Source: Oscillospiraceae bacterium
GTDB lineage: Bacteria > Bacillota > Clostridia > Oscillospirales > CAG-382
Length of the DNA stretch: 63,928 nucleotides
Assembly: GCA_015064625.1 (NCBI GenBank)
Contig: SVRW01000012.1
Location: 1 to 63,928 of the forward strand
Direction: 5' to 3'
The notes under the pieces were generated by a model, which saw only the letters and a program-made list of their open reading frames with translations, was not told the origin of the DNA and made no database searches. Shown piece after piece: positions 42,481 through 51,355 of the stretch (the first letter of the stretch is position 1; every line of letters starts with the position of its first letter). Position numbers and translations under genes: made by a program.

Positions 42481-43017
42481 ATGAATATAGATAACAGAGT
42501 CTCAAAAGAAAGAATAAAAAAAGCACTACCGCCCAAAACCATTATTATGGTTTTAGCGATAGTAGCAATTATATCGACGATTTTTTATATCACTATTCAA
42601 AACAGAACAAAAAAAGAAATACTCATCTGGTATGTAACCACAGATTCAAAAAACATATTTTCGGAAAACATCCTTGAAAGCGTAAATGAATACGGCACGC
42701 ATAACGGTTTTGACCGAATACTCCTTACCCGAAGACATCCAAAGGATGGATATTTTGACGTTCTTATGTCAACATCTGGGTATTACACTTGCGATATATT
42801 TATAATGAAAGAAGACGTGATTTTAAAATATATCGATATGGACATATTTCTTCCGCTTTCAACTGATTTTAACAACGGAAAGGAATTACTTTACGTAGAA
42901 GATGATGCCATCGGTGTTCCGATATATGACGAATATTATTTGCTTATAAACAAGAAAACAGACGTCGATTTGGAAACAATTTACGATATATTTGATATAC
43001 TAAGCGAGAATAAATAG
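42481..43017 (+). CDS. Membrane-tethered protein resembling a shortened solute-binding protein
   Basis: ATG 42481 is preferred over 42469 because GGAAG lies upstream at the right distance. The 178-residue protein has an N-terminal membrane segment (about 20-42, TIIMVLAIVAIISTIFYITI) and an outside domain of about 130 residues. The string ILIWYVTTDS, then CDIFIMKEDVILKYIDMDIFLPL and GVPIYDEYYLLINKKT resemble the strand-loop blocks of bacterial sugar-binding proteins, but it is less than half their length. It could be a sensor or a partner of the transporter rather than a full binding protein. It lies 3 bases upstream of the DUF624-like gene. Confidence 0.6.
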   Translation: MNIDNRVSKERIKKALPPKTIIMVLAIVAIISTIFYITIQNRTKKEILIWYVTTDSKNIFSENILESVNEYGTHNGFDRILLTRRHPKDGYFDVLMSTSGYYTCDIFIMKEDVILKYIDMDIFLPLSTDFNNGKELLYVEDDAIGVPIYDEYYLLINKKTDVDLETIYDIFDILSENK

Positions 43018-43020
43018 GAT

Positions 43021-44013
43021 ATGAGAAAAAAAGGATTATTAGAAAAAATTTTGATGAGAGAACCGGCAAAAGAAGATTTTTCAGCCAACAAGCTTCCTGA
43101 AAACAGGATTAAGCTGTTCTCCTATATGCTTAAAAACAAATTTTTCAAAATATACAAAAACCATTTACTTATGGTGGTATTTTTCCTTCCCCTTATTATA
43201 TGGGGAATTCTTACAATGGAATACACGGATATGGTATACAGCCTTGCCCCAAAGGAGGGTATCACTCATTTCATTGAACATTGGTTTACTGTTTACGTTA
43301 CCGCAATTCCTATGTGGGTATTAGCTTTCGTAGGTCTTGCAGGAGGGTTAAATGTTTTAAAAAAGCTTGCATGGGGTGACCCTGTAATTTTTAAAAACGA
43401 TTTTCTTCGCGGAATAAAATTAAGTGGAAAACAGCTTGCTCTTGTGGGCGGTTTATGGGGTACAGCATTTGCCCTTATCAAATACGCTATAAATTGGTTA
43501 GGATTTTATTACAAGGTTTTTGACGACTCGTACTCTGTTGTTTTTGGCATATTCGTATGCTTGTTTTTACTTGTGGCAGCCATTTGCTATACCGTTTATA
43601 TGACTTGTATGGCGTCTATGTATAACGTTAACTTCAAACAGCTTTTAGTTGGTTCCTTCAAGTTATATTTTGCTGATTGCTTTTTAGCAACGGGAGTTAT
43701 ACTTTTATCCCTCTCCCCTATCATTATTTTGCTTTCAATAGGATTTGCCATAACAACGCTTCTTGCCTATCTTTTCGCTATATGCTTTCTTATTGGGATA
43801 ATAATTATTCCTATGTTTTTAGTTTGTCAGCATACCTTTGACAGAGTTATCAACAAAAAAGATTACCCAGACTTCTACGGCAGAGGTCTTTCCTACGGTT
43901 CAAATCCCCAAAGTGAAAATACATTCATGGCGGATGACGGCGCAGAGTGTGATAAAACCAATAATAACGATGAAGAAATTGATTTTGAGAGAGTGAACGA
44001 TGGCGAAAATTGA
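43021..44013 (+). CDS. Polytopic membrane protein, DUF624/YesL-like
   Basis: The 330-residue protein has about six membrane helices. The pattern GDPVIFKNDFLRGIKLSGKQ between helices 2 and 3 and the later AICYTVYMTCMASMYNVNFKQ are typical of YesL-type DUF624 proteins, which often sit beside sugar ABC importers. The C-terminal tail is acidic and cytoplasmic (DDGAECDKTNNNDEEIDFE). It overlaps the following ATPase gene by 14 bases. Its biochemical role is unknown. Confidence 0.65.
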   Translation: MRKKGLLEKILMREPAKEDFSANKLPENRIKLFSYMLKNKFFKIYKNHLLMVVFFLPLIIWGILTMEYTDMVYSLAPKEGITHFIEHWFTVYVTAIPMWVLAFVGLAGGLNVLKKLAWGDPVIFKNDFLRGIKLSGKQLALVGGLWGTAFALIKYAINWLGFYYKVFDDSYSVVFGIFVCLFLLVAAICYTVYMTCMASMYNVNFKQLLVGSFKLYFADCFLATGVILLSLSPIIILLSIGFAITTLLAYLFAICFLIGIIIIPMFLVCQHTFDRVINKKDYPDFYGRGLSYGSNPQSENTFMADDGAECDKTNNNDEEIDFERVNDGEN

Positions 44014-45592
44014 AGCTAAATATTTGACTAAAGTTTACAAAAACGGTACTTACGCACTAAAAAACTGTTCCTTTTCTGTTAACTCGGGAGAGTTTTTAGT
44101 AATCGTGGGAGAATCGGGTTCAGGTAAATCCACTCTTTTGAAGGTGATTGCGGGAACTGAACCATTATCAGCGGGTGAACTTTATATTGATGGAATACTC
44201 TCTGACAATATTCCAGTAAAAAAACGAGATGTTTCAATGGTTTTTCAAGAATACGTTCTTTACCCTCATATGACCGTATTTGATAATCTTGCAACGCCTT
44301 TAAAACTTTTAGGTGAGGATGAAAAATCCATTTACGATAGAGTAATGGACACACTCCGAATTTTTGGCTTGGAGATTGCCGCAGACGTAAAGCCTAAAAA
44401 CCTCAGTGGTGGAGAGCAACAAAGAGTCGCTTTAGCAAAAACGTTGTTGAAACGCAGTAAACTTGTTCTGTTCGACGAACCTATGAGCAACGTGGATGAA
44501 AAATCAAGATGGGAATACTGTAAAGCCCTCATGAAAATGAAAAAACTATTGCCCGAATCAACCTTTATCTACGTTACGCATAACACCAGAGAGGCGTTAT
44601 CTCTTGCGGACAGAATTGCGGTTATGCAAGATGGCGTTATTCTGCAGATTGCTCACACGGACTTTTTGACAAACCATTTTGAACATCTTTCCGTAATGGA
44701 GCTTCTCGGAGCTGTAACCAACGTAGAAGAAGGGGAATACAACGGAGAAGATTTTGTCTTTGGTGGTTTACCACTTGAGGAAAATCCTGAACTGATTGAT
44801 TATTCAAAACTTTCAGCAGGACAAAAAGTTATTCGTGTTCAAAGCAACGTAAACGACGTTGATTTTCATTTCTTTGATGAATTTGAGAATTCCCTTTCCA
44901 TATCATCAAAAGAGCTTAAATTGAGCGGTAACCTTGAAGAAAACGTTCTGAACTTTGCAAATATAAAAGTCGAGCTTAACGATGAATATTTAATTCGTCT
45001 TTTACGCCGTCCCAATATGGTAGACGTGGTAATGAGTGCTGAAAAATTCAGCAAAATTCCCGTAAGCGACTGCTTTTCTTTAGTTTTCAGCGTTGAAAAA
45101 AACGGTGGCAATTATATTCTACTTAAAACGAATGACAATTGCTTTATTTTAAGTGAGAAAACCAATCTACAAAAAGGCGAAAAAATAAGGCTCTATTATA
45201 GAATAAACGACCTTATTCTATACGATGGAAATAATAGGCTGACTTGTCATTATTCGCTCCATAGAAAAATTAAAATAAAAATTCACGATGCTGATAAAGG
45301 TATGTTTGAGCTTCTGGGCAAACGAATAAAGCTGGGAAAACCAATTCCAAAAAACGCAAAATATGCAAAAATCACCAAAAAAGCTTTTGAGATTTCTCAC
45401 AAAAAGGGCAAGTGCAACGTTCGTATTCTTGATTGTCTTGACGAGGAATTTATCAACGGTAAGAAATTGATTCACGTTCACGTAAAAGAAAGCGACGAAT
45501 ATTTGTCATTTTTGGCTGATGAATCAGTCGGCTGTTTCGGAAAAAACAAAGTCTGGCTCAATATTACTCCAAAAGAGATTTCATTTGTATAA
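44000..45592 (+). CDS. ABC transporter ATPase, MsmX/UgpC-like with long C-terminal extension
   Basis: The nucleotide-binding domain has Walker A GESGSGKST (37-45), Q-loop VFQEYVLYPH (81-90), signature LSGGEQQR (135-142), Walker B LVLFDE (155-160) and H-loop His194. The string PHMTVFDNLATPL is characteristic of the carbohydrate-importer ATPases (MsmX, MalK, UgpC). These are usually 350-370 residues; this one has 530. The extra region after about residue 350 is beta-rich and lysine-rich with no recognised domain and could be a regulatory module. The gene may energise the sugar permeases encoded at 37.6-39.4 kb, since no other ATPase gene is nearby. Confidence 0.9.
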   Translation: MAKIEAKYLTKVYKNGTYALKNCSFSVNSGEFLVIVGESGSGKSTLLKVIAGTEPLSAGELYIDGILSDNIPVKKRDVSMVFQEYVLYPHMTVFDNLATPLKLLGEDEKSIYDRVMDTLRIFGLEIAADVKPKNLSGGEQQRVALAKTLLKRSKLVLFDEPMSNVDEKSRWEYCKALMKMKKLLPESTFIYVTHNTREALSLADRIAVMQDGVILQIAHTDFLTNHFEHLSVMELLGAVTNVEEGEYNGEDFVFGGLPLEENPELIDYSKLSAGQKVIRVQSNVNDVDFHFFDEFENSLSISSKELKLSGNLEENVLNFANIKVELNDEYLIRLLRRPNMVDVVMSAEKFSKIPVSDCFSLVFSVEKNGGNYILLKTNDNCFILSEKTNLQKGEKIRLYYRINDLILYDGNNRLTCHYSLHRKIKIKIHDADKGMFELLGKRIKLGKPIPKNAKYAKITKKAFEISHKKGKCNVRILDCLDEEFINGKKLIHVHVKESDEYLSFLADESVGCFGKNKVWLNITPKEISFV

Positions 45593-45648
45593 CAAAAATA
45601 TAAATTTTCAAAAAATTCTTTTATATTTAGATTTTCGACAAAAATATA

Positions 45649-45677
45649 TTGACATTTCTTTAACAAAATGATATAAT
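45649..45677 (+). promoter_or_regulatory. Sigma-A promoter of the zinc-ribbon protein gene
   Basis: TTGACA (45649-45654), a 17-base spacer and TATAAT (45672-45677) form a perfect consensus promoter 70 bases before the start codon. Confidence 0.9.
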
Positions 45678-45747
45678 TCCTATGCCATACAAGCAAATCC
45701 CCTTCTTATGACTTTTGCGTATTATTATTATATTGGAGGAAAATTAA

Positions 45748-45990
45748 ATGTCAAATTGCTCAAAATGCGGTAAAAAGCTCGGCTTTTTTTCAGGATACGA
45801 ATTAGGAGGAAAAGATTTTTGTTCAAAATGCTATGATAGCATTCCTGTAGACGAGAAGAAAAAATTGAGAGGTAATGAATGCAGAGAATGTAGATTTTTC
45901 TATGTTGATTCTAATTATGATTCCTGGTGTGAAATTACCGATGAATATACAGATCGTAATAAAAAGGCTTGCTCAAAATTCCAACAATAA
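45748..45990 (+). CDS. Small double zinc-ribbon protein
   Basis: The 80-residue protein follows TTGGAGGAAAATTAA. It has CSKCGKKLG and CSKC, a zinc knuckle pair, then CRECRFFY, WCEITDEYT and a final KKACSKFQQ; seven or eight cysteines could bind two zinc ions. The first half resembles DUF4428 or LIM-like zinc ribbons and the second half resembles small cysteine-rich modules. It is monocistronic between a consensus promoter and a strong terminator, so it is probably expressed at a high level. Function unknown. Confidence 0.75.
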   Translation: MSNCSKCGKKLGFFSGYELGGKDFCSKCYDSIPVDEKKKLRGNECRECRFFYVDSNYDSWCEITDEYTDRNKKACSKFQQ

Positions 45991-46027
45991 TAAATACTTA
46001 TTTTCTCAAACTTTTTTCTTACAAAAC

Positions 46028-46063
46028 AGAGCTGAACGTTTTCTATCGTTCAGCTCTATTTTA
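46028..46063. terminator. Bidirectional terminator between zinc-ribbon and GH3 genes
   Basis: AGAGCTGAACG (46028-46038) pairs with CGTTCAGCTCT (46047-46057), followed by ATTTTAG on the plus strand. It lies between converging genes. Confidence 0.8.
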
Positions 46064-46073
46064 GTTAAATAAC

Positions 46074-48269
46074 TCAATTATTGATTTCTGTTATAATTCC
46101 TTCTCTTACAGATACGTTAAAGCTGTAGAAAAAGCTTGAAGACGAATTTCCAACCAATATTTTATATTCCCCGTTATGCATACCATATTTCATTTTTCTG
46201 TCGTAGTAGAAGAAGGCATCCTTCGGAAGAATTATTTGGACAGATGTCTTTTCGCCTTTTTTCAATGAAACCCGCTTGTAGCCCTTCAACTCAAGGCAAG
46301 GCATAACAACGTCACAGTTATATCCTGATACGTATACCTGAACAACTTCTGCACCGTCATATTCACCAACGTTTTCCACTGACATAGAAACGCTCAACGT
46401 ATCTTTATCATACTCATGTTTAAAATCGTCAAATTTAAATTCTGTATAACTCAATCCATATCCAAAATTATACAGAGGTGAGCCGTCGTTCTCAACGTAA
46501 CCGTACCCTCTTCCTGAGGGCTTCACAGAATAGAATAACGGAAGCTGACCCACATTCCGTGGAAACGTTATGGGAAGCTTTCCGCTGGGACAAACCTCTC
46601 CGAAAAGAATCTCGCAAATTGCCTGAGCACCCTGTTCGCCAGGATACCACGCTTCAAGAACAGCCTTGCAACCATCTATCCATCCACTCATATCTACGGG
46701 AGAACCGTTCAGTAGCACTACTACAGAATTCGGATTTGCTCTCGTCATTTTACGAATACTTTCCTCTTGATCGGTTTTGACCTCCATCTCGATTTTACCG
46801 ACGATAATAGCACCATCGTCCTTTTGAGCTTTCTTTGTAACCCCAGGCAATCTGATATCTGACCTGTCCAATCCCTCTCCTTCAATCACAGTGGTCATAT
46901 AAATTGCGGCATCGCACCAAGAAGCCAGCTCCTCAATTTTGTCATCCTCGGCAAATATAACCTCAGCATATCCATCAAGATATTCTCTGAAAAATTCCAC
47001 AGGAGTTTTGGCATCGTCAGCAATCCATTCACGCAAATAGGGACCTGAATAGTTTTTACCCACAGGTAAAATACTTGCTCCTACACCGAACACAGCCAAC
47101 CTTTTAATTTTGTCTTTCTTAAATGGAAGCACTCCGTCATTCTTCAGAAGAACCATGGAGCGACGGGCAGATTCTAAAGCGATATTTTTATGTTTATCAC
47201 ATCTGACAACCTTTTCTGCTTCTTTTGGATCTGCAAAAGGTTTATCCATAAGACCGATACTGAATTTAGCCGTAAGAACACGTAACACCGCTCTGTCGAT
47301 ATCTTCTTCGGTTATCCATTTTTCATCGTAAGCCTTTTTAATCCTATCATAAGATACTCTGGGCAAATCAACGTCCAATCCACCTTTAAGACAAAGAGCT
47401 GTAGCTTTCCATTCCGCATCTACAAGACTGTGAGAATGACAAACTCCCCGAACTCCGCCATAATCCGATACAACAAATCCTTCGAAGCCCCATTCTCCAC
47501 GCAATATATCCTTAAGAAGTCGTTCGTTACAAGAGCAAGGAACTCCATCCCAGCTATTATATGCCGCCATAACAGACATAGCACCGCCCTCTTTGAAGCA
47601 CTTTTCAAAGGGTTTGAGATAAATTTCTCTCATTGCTCTTTCAGAAGTTTCCGATGCGTTTGAATCTCTTCCGCCATGTGAATAATTGTCAGCAAAATGC
47701 TTCGGCGTGGCAATAACACCGTTTTTTTGCAATCCACGGCATATAGAGACTCCCATGTTTGACGAAAGCAGAACGTCTTCACCAAAGGTTTCGATAGTTC
47801 TGCCCCAACGGCAATCGCGGGAAACATTTACCACAGGCATCAACGCTTGTCTGACGCCTACTACCGCACATTCCTTGCCGATAACATCACCAATCCGTTC
47901 CACAATCTCATCATCAAAGGTAGATGCCATTCCTATAGGCTGTGGAAAGCAAGTAGCCATACCCCATTGTGCCCCGTGAAGTGCTTCACCATGTTCAATT
48001 GGCGGAATACCATGTGGTTGTGCTTCCATAGTGAGACGCACATCCTTATTGATTCTTTCAGTTACTTCCGCAGGCGTGGCGGGTCTTTTACTATTATCAC
48101 TATGCATGAAATGCCCAGGATTTCGATAATTCCCCTGTCTGTGATCTCTTACATTTTCATAATTATCATCCATTTCAAGAAGAATATAAGATGATATTTG
48201 GAATATTTTTTCTTCAAGTGTCATTTTCGAAAGAAGCTCTTTCGCTCGACTTAAATATTGGCTTTCCAT
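46074..48269 (-). CDS. Glycoside hydrolase family 3 (beta-glucosidase/beta-xylosidase type)
   Basis: The 731-residue cytoplasmic protein (no signal peptide) follows CGGGGAATAAT. It has the GH3 N-terminal barrel with KHF (Lys190-His191), SVMAAYNSWDGVP and the nucleophile motif FVVSDYGG (Asp269). The C-terminal alpha/beta sandwich and a fibronectin III-like tail (SYTEFKFDDFKHEYD...SVENVGEYDGAEVVQVYVS) complete the family layout. It would release glucose or xylose from imported oligosaccharides, in line with the importer and GH43 genes nearby. It lies 21 bases downstream of gpsA and is probably co-transcribed with it. Exact substrate is not readable from sequence. Confidence 0.93.
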   Translation of the reverse strand: MESQYLSRAKELLSKMTLEEKIFQISSYILLEMDDNYENVRDHRQGNYRNPGHFMHSDNSKRPATPAEVTERINKDVRLTMEAQPHGIPPIEHGEALHGAQWGMATCFPQPIGMASTFDDEIVERIGDVIGKECAVVGVRQALMPVVNVSRDCRWGRTIETFGEDVLLSSNMGVSICRGLQKNGVIATPKHFADNYSHGGRDSNASETSERAMREIYLKPFEKCFKEGGAMSVMAAYNSWDGVPCSCNERLLKDILRGEWGFEGFVVSDYGGVRGVCHSHSLVDAEWKATALCLKGGLDVDLPRVSYDRIKKAYDEKWITEEDIDRAVLRVLTAKFSIGLMDKPFADPKEAEKVVRCDKHKNIALESARRSMVLLKNDGVLPFKKDKIKRLAVFGVGASILPVGKNYSGPYLREWIADDAKTPVEFFREYLDGYAEVIFAEDDKIEELASWCDAAIYMTTVIEGEGLDRSDIRLPGVTKKAQKDDGAIIVGKIEMEVKTDQEESIRKMTRANPNSVVVLLNGSPVDMSGWIDGCKAVLEAWYPGEQGAQAICEILFGEVCPSGKLPITFPRNVGQLPLFYSVKPSGRGYGYVENDGSPLYNFGYGLSYTEFKFDDFKHEYDKDTLSVSMSVENVGEYDGAEVVQVYVSGYNCDVVMPCLELKGYKRVSLKKGEKTSVQIILPKDAFFYYDRKMKYGMHNGEYKILVGNSSSSFFYSFNVSVREGIITEINN

Positions 48270-48290
48270 ATTATTCCCCGATCAAAATTA

Positions 48291-49319
48291 TTATTTTTCG
48301 AGAAAAGCCGAAGCTGAAAGCTCGGATTTCAAATCACGCGACATAAGTGTGCGAACCACCTCGGAAACGTTCACGTTACCCGAAACTACTGCGTTTGCGG
48401 CTTCAACAATAGGCATTTCCACATTGTATTTCTTTGCAAGCTTTATCGCGGCAGGCAAAGCATTAAGTCCTTCAACAACCATGCCGACCCGCTTGGTAGC
48501 TTCTTCCACAGGCACACCCTGCCCCAAAAGCATTCCGCATCTAAGGTTTCGGCTATTCATACTTGTAGCAGTTACAATCAAATCGCCGATGCCAGCCAAA
48601 CCACCGAACGTCTGCTCTCTTAATCCCATTGCCATACCTAAACGTGATATTTCTGCAATTCCGCGAGTAATAAGAGCCGCTTTTGCATTATCACCGCATC
48701 CAAGTCCAGCTGCAATGCCGCACGCCAAGGCGATAACGTTTTTCAACGCTCCGCACAATTCAACGCCAAGAATATCATCATTTGTATATACGCGCATAGA
48801 TTCAGTATTGAACACCTTTTGTACGTACTCTGCGGCTTCAATATCTTTACTTGCGGATACTATTGTTGTCGGAAAATCCTTTACAACCTCTTCTGCATGG
48901 GTAGGTCCTGACAATGCAACGATTTTAACTTCAGGATTATTTATTTCTTCAGCAATAATCTCAGACATCATATACAAAGTATCTTCTTCTATTCCCTTTG
49001 CAACGTCAACAATTATCTGTCCTGCCGACACATAAGGTGCGGCTTTTCTTGCTGTGGCTCTTACAAACGGTGAAGGTACTGCAAACAAAAGAATGTCATT
49101 TCCTAAGCATGCATTTTTTATGTCTTTCGTATATTCGATCTGTTCTGGAAGCTCAATTTCGGGAAGGTTTGGATGAACTCTGCTTGAAGATATATCTTCT
49201 ATTTCTTTCTCAATAGCAGACCAGACAGTTACCTTATGTCCTTCGTTGCATAACATTCTCGACAGCGCAACGCCCCACGTTCCCGCGCCTAAAACGCCAA
49301 TTTTAATTTTATCAGTCAT
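48291..49319 (-). CDS. gpsA: NAD(P)H-dependent glycerol-3-phosphate dehydrogenase
   Basis: GpsA reduces dihydroxyacetone phosphate to sn-glycerol 3-phosphate for phospholipid synthesis. The 342-residue protein has normal length, with the N-terminal nucleotide-binding loop GAGTWGVALSRML, the AKGIEEDT block, the catalytic-lysine region CGALKNVIALACGIAAGLGCGDNAKAALITRG (written here as blocks: GALKNVIALACG, then GDNAKAALITRG) and GLAGIGDLIVTATS. It starts after AAGGAGAATTCAT and has its own promoter at 49413-49441. Pairing with a GH3 gene has no obvious metabolic logic. Confidence 0.96.
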   Translation of the reverse strand: MTDKIKIGVLGAGTWGVALSRMLCNEGHKVTVWSAIEKEIEDISSSRVHPNLPEIELPEQIEYTKDIKNACLGNDILLFAVPSPFVRATARKAAPYVSAGQIIVDVAKGIEEDTLYMMSEIIAEEINNPEVKIVALSGPTHAEEVVKDFPTTIVSASKDIEAAEYVQKVFNTESMRVYTNDDILGVELCGALKNVIALACGIAAGLGCGDNAKAALITRGIAEISRLGMAMGLREQTFGGLAGIGDLIVTATSMNSRNLRCGMLLGQGVPVEEATKRVGMVVEGLNALPAAIKLAKKYNVEMPIVEAANAVVSGNVNVSEVVRTLMSRDLKSELSASAFLEK

Positions 49320-49412
49320 ATGAATTCTCCTTTTTATTTAAAGCTAAAAGGATTCGCTATGTATTCTGTTTTTCATTATACGTGGCTTTTCTTATCATTA
49401 TACCACAGCTTA

Positions 49413-49441
49413 ATAATACCATATTTTCTTATAGTTGTCAA
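49413..49441 (-). promoter_or_regulatory. Sigma-A promoter of gpsA-GH3
   Basis: On the minus strand TTGACA (49441-49436), a 17-base spacer and TATTAT (49418-49413) lie about 95 bases upstream of gpsA. A second possible -10 (TATAAT) lies about 15 bases further downstream. Confidence 0.75.
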
Positions 49442-49461
49442 GTTTTACTACGTTTCTGTAC

Positions 49462-49501
49462 AAAAGCTGTTGCACATCAGCATCCACGTGCAACAGCTTT
49501 T
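49462..49501. terminator. Terminator downstream of the acyl-CoA synthetase gene
   Basis: AAAAGCTGTTGCAC (49462-49475) and GTGCAACAGCTTTT (49488-49501) form a perfect 14-bp stem; on the minus strand it ends in GCTTTTGT. It separates the synthetase gene from the gpsA promoter. Confidence 0.85.
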
Positions 49502-49557
49502 ATTATCTCATATTCTATTGTTCGGAATACTGCTTATATTGTTTTATTCGGAAAGCG

Positions 49558-51258
49558 TTATTTTGCTGTATTGTATTTACGTTTGATTTTTTTGGATGTG
49601 GTTTTTTCGAACTCTGTATCCCTGACCTCAACGTGTTTAATAACTCTATAAGGAGGCTGAACGGAATTGTACTCGTCAACAGCCTTTCTTACTTCTGATT
49701 CAACATCCGTTATACCCTGTGCGGCTGCGTATTCCATATCAGGAAATATTTCTGCACCAAGACAAGCTTTGCTGTCAGGTCTCTTTGCTTCAAATACAAC
49801 AACCTCTTTAACTATCGGGAAGTCTGTAAGAGCTTCTTCAACCGCTTCGGGGTATACGTTTTCACCGTTTTCAAGGACGATCATATTCTTGCATCTTCCC
49901 GTGATGAAAACGATGCCTCTTTCATCAATTTTACCGATGTCGCCCGTATGGAACCATCCATCCTTGAGAGCCTTTTCAGTTTCTTCCTTGTTTTTGTAGT
50001 AGCCCATCATAACGTTATCACCCTTAACGCAGATTTCACCCTCACCCTTTTCGTTGGGATTATGGATTTTAACCTGAGTTTGAGGAAGTGGCAAGCCAAC
50101 GGATGAACAGTCAAAGTATTCGGGACGGTTAATGGAAACGAGAGGTCCGCATTCTGTAATGCCATATCCTATGCAAAGGGTAATACCAATATCATTGAAA
50201 AATTCGCAGATTGCTGGTTTGAGAGGTGCGCCGCCGCAAATAAGACATTTAAGCTCTCCACCGAAGGTCTCGTGAATCTGCTTGAAGAGAACCTTACGAA
50301 GGTCAATACCAACCTTAAGCAAGGCTCTGCTTATTTTGATAGCCTTTTCAATAGTTCCGCGTTTTCCGCCTTCGTCTATCTTATCCCAGATACGTCTGTA
50401 AAAGCTTTCAGCGTAAAGAGGTACGATAAGCATTTCCGTAGGTCTTTGCTTCTTAAGGTTAGGAAGCAATGTACGGAGTGAATCGTTAATCATAATTGAA
50501 AGACCTGCCCCAAAGATAATAATCAATTCAGCAGTTGCTTCATATGCATGGTGGTAAGGAAGAACAGAAAGAGCGCGCTCTGTTATCCTCAAAAGCTTCT
50601 GTCCCTGATTATTGTTCGCCAATAAAACTTTTGCAGAATGCATAACGCCCTTGCTCTTTCCCGTTGTGCCAGATGTGAACATTATTTGCTTAAGAGCATC
50701 GATATCACTGTGGTCAATTTCAAGATACGTTTTATCTCCCCCATCAAGAAGCTCTCCGCCTGTTTTGATAAGGTCCTTTATAAAGAGCTTGCCTTCAGGG
50801 ATTTCTTTATTATCGTCTGTACGGATAAGAGTGGTAATTCCTAATTTTTTAGCGATAGGTTCGATTTTTTCTGCTGCGGAAGAAGCATAAAAAATTGCGG
50901 CAACGTCACCTGTGGAAAGAACATATTCAGTATCTTCGGGAGTTAAATCCTTATCTATGGGAACAACAACGCCTGCTGTATTGAGAACAGTCCAATAAGA
51001 GAGAACCCAGCCGTAGCTGTTTTCACCAATTATTGCAATATGGGCTTTTTTAAGATCCATTTTGCAAAGGGCAGTTCCGACAGAATCAACCTGTCTTCTG
51101 AATTCCTTATAAGTAACGCTTTTCTCCGTTCCTTTTTCACGATAAACAAAAGATGTTCTGTCAGCAAATCTGGTTGTGGCAGCATCAAAAAGATCTCTCA
51201 GAGTTTTAGCCTGTCTTGCTTCATAAAGAGGGTAGTTCTTCTTTTTGTTCTTGTACAT
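49558..51258 (-). CDS. AMP-forming acyl-CoA synthetase (long-chain fatty acid-CoA ligase type)
   Basis: The 566-residue protein starts after GAAAGGAAATTAAA. It has the adenylate-forming family motifs FTSGTTGKSKGVMHS (A3/P-loop), YGITECGPLVS, the hinge GWFHTGDIGKID and ENMIVLENGENVYPE-like KNMIVLENGENVYPEAVEEAL, and a C-terminal catalytic-lysine region (FEKTTSKKIKRK). The string MLIVPLYAESFYRRIWDKI resembles long-chain fatty acid or aryl/acyl-ACP synthetases. It probably activates exogenous fatty acids to acyl-CoA or acyl-AMP. It is a single gene between its own start and a terminator. Chain-length preference cannot be read. Confidence 0.9.
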   Translation of the reverse strand: MYKNKKKNYPLYEARQAKTLRDLFDAATTRFADRTSFVYREKGTEKSVTYKEFRRQVDSVGTALCKMDLKKAHIAIIGENSYGWVLSYWTVLNTAGVVVPIDKDLTPEDTEYVLSTGDVAAIFYASSAAEKIEPIAKKLGITTLIRTDDNKEIPEGKLFIKDLIKTGGELLDGGDKTYLEIDHSDIDALKQIMFTSGTTGKSKGVMHSAKVLLANNNQGQKLLRITERALSVLPYHHAYEATAELIIIFGAGLSIMINDSLRTLLPNLKKQRPTEMLIVPLYAESFYRRIWDKIDEGGKRGTIEKAIKISRALLKVGIDLRKVLFKQIHETFGGELKCLICGGAPLKPAICEFFNDIGITLCIGYGITECGPLVSINRPEYFDCSSVGLPLPQTQVKIHNPNEKGEGEICVKGDNVMMGYYKNKEETEKALKDGWFHTGDIGKIDERGIVFITGRCKNMIVLENGENVYPEAVEEALTDFPIVKEVVVFEAKRPDSKACLGAEIFPDMEYAAAQGITDVESEVRKAVDEYNSVQPPYRVIKHVEVRDTEFEKTTSKKIKRKYNTAK

Positions 51259-51355
51259 TTTAATTTCCTTTCAGGGATTTATTTATTTTATTTTTATCAA
51301 AAAAGCAGAAACCGCATATTCTGTTATAAACAACATAATGCGAGAGGAATAACTT

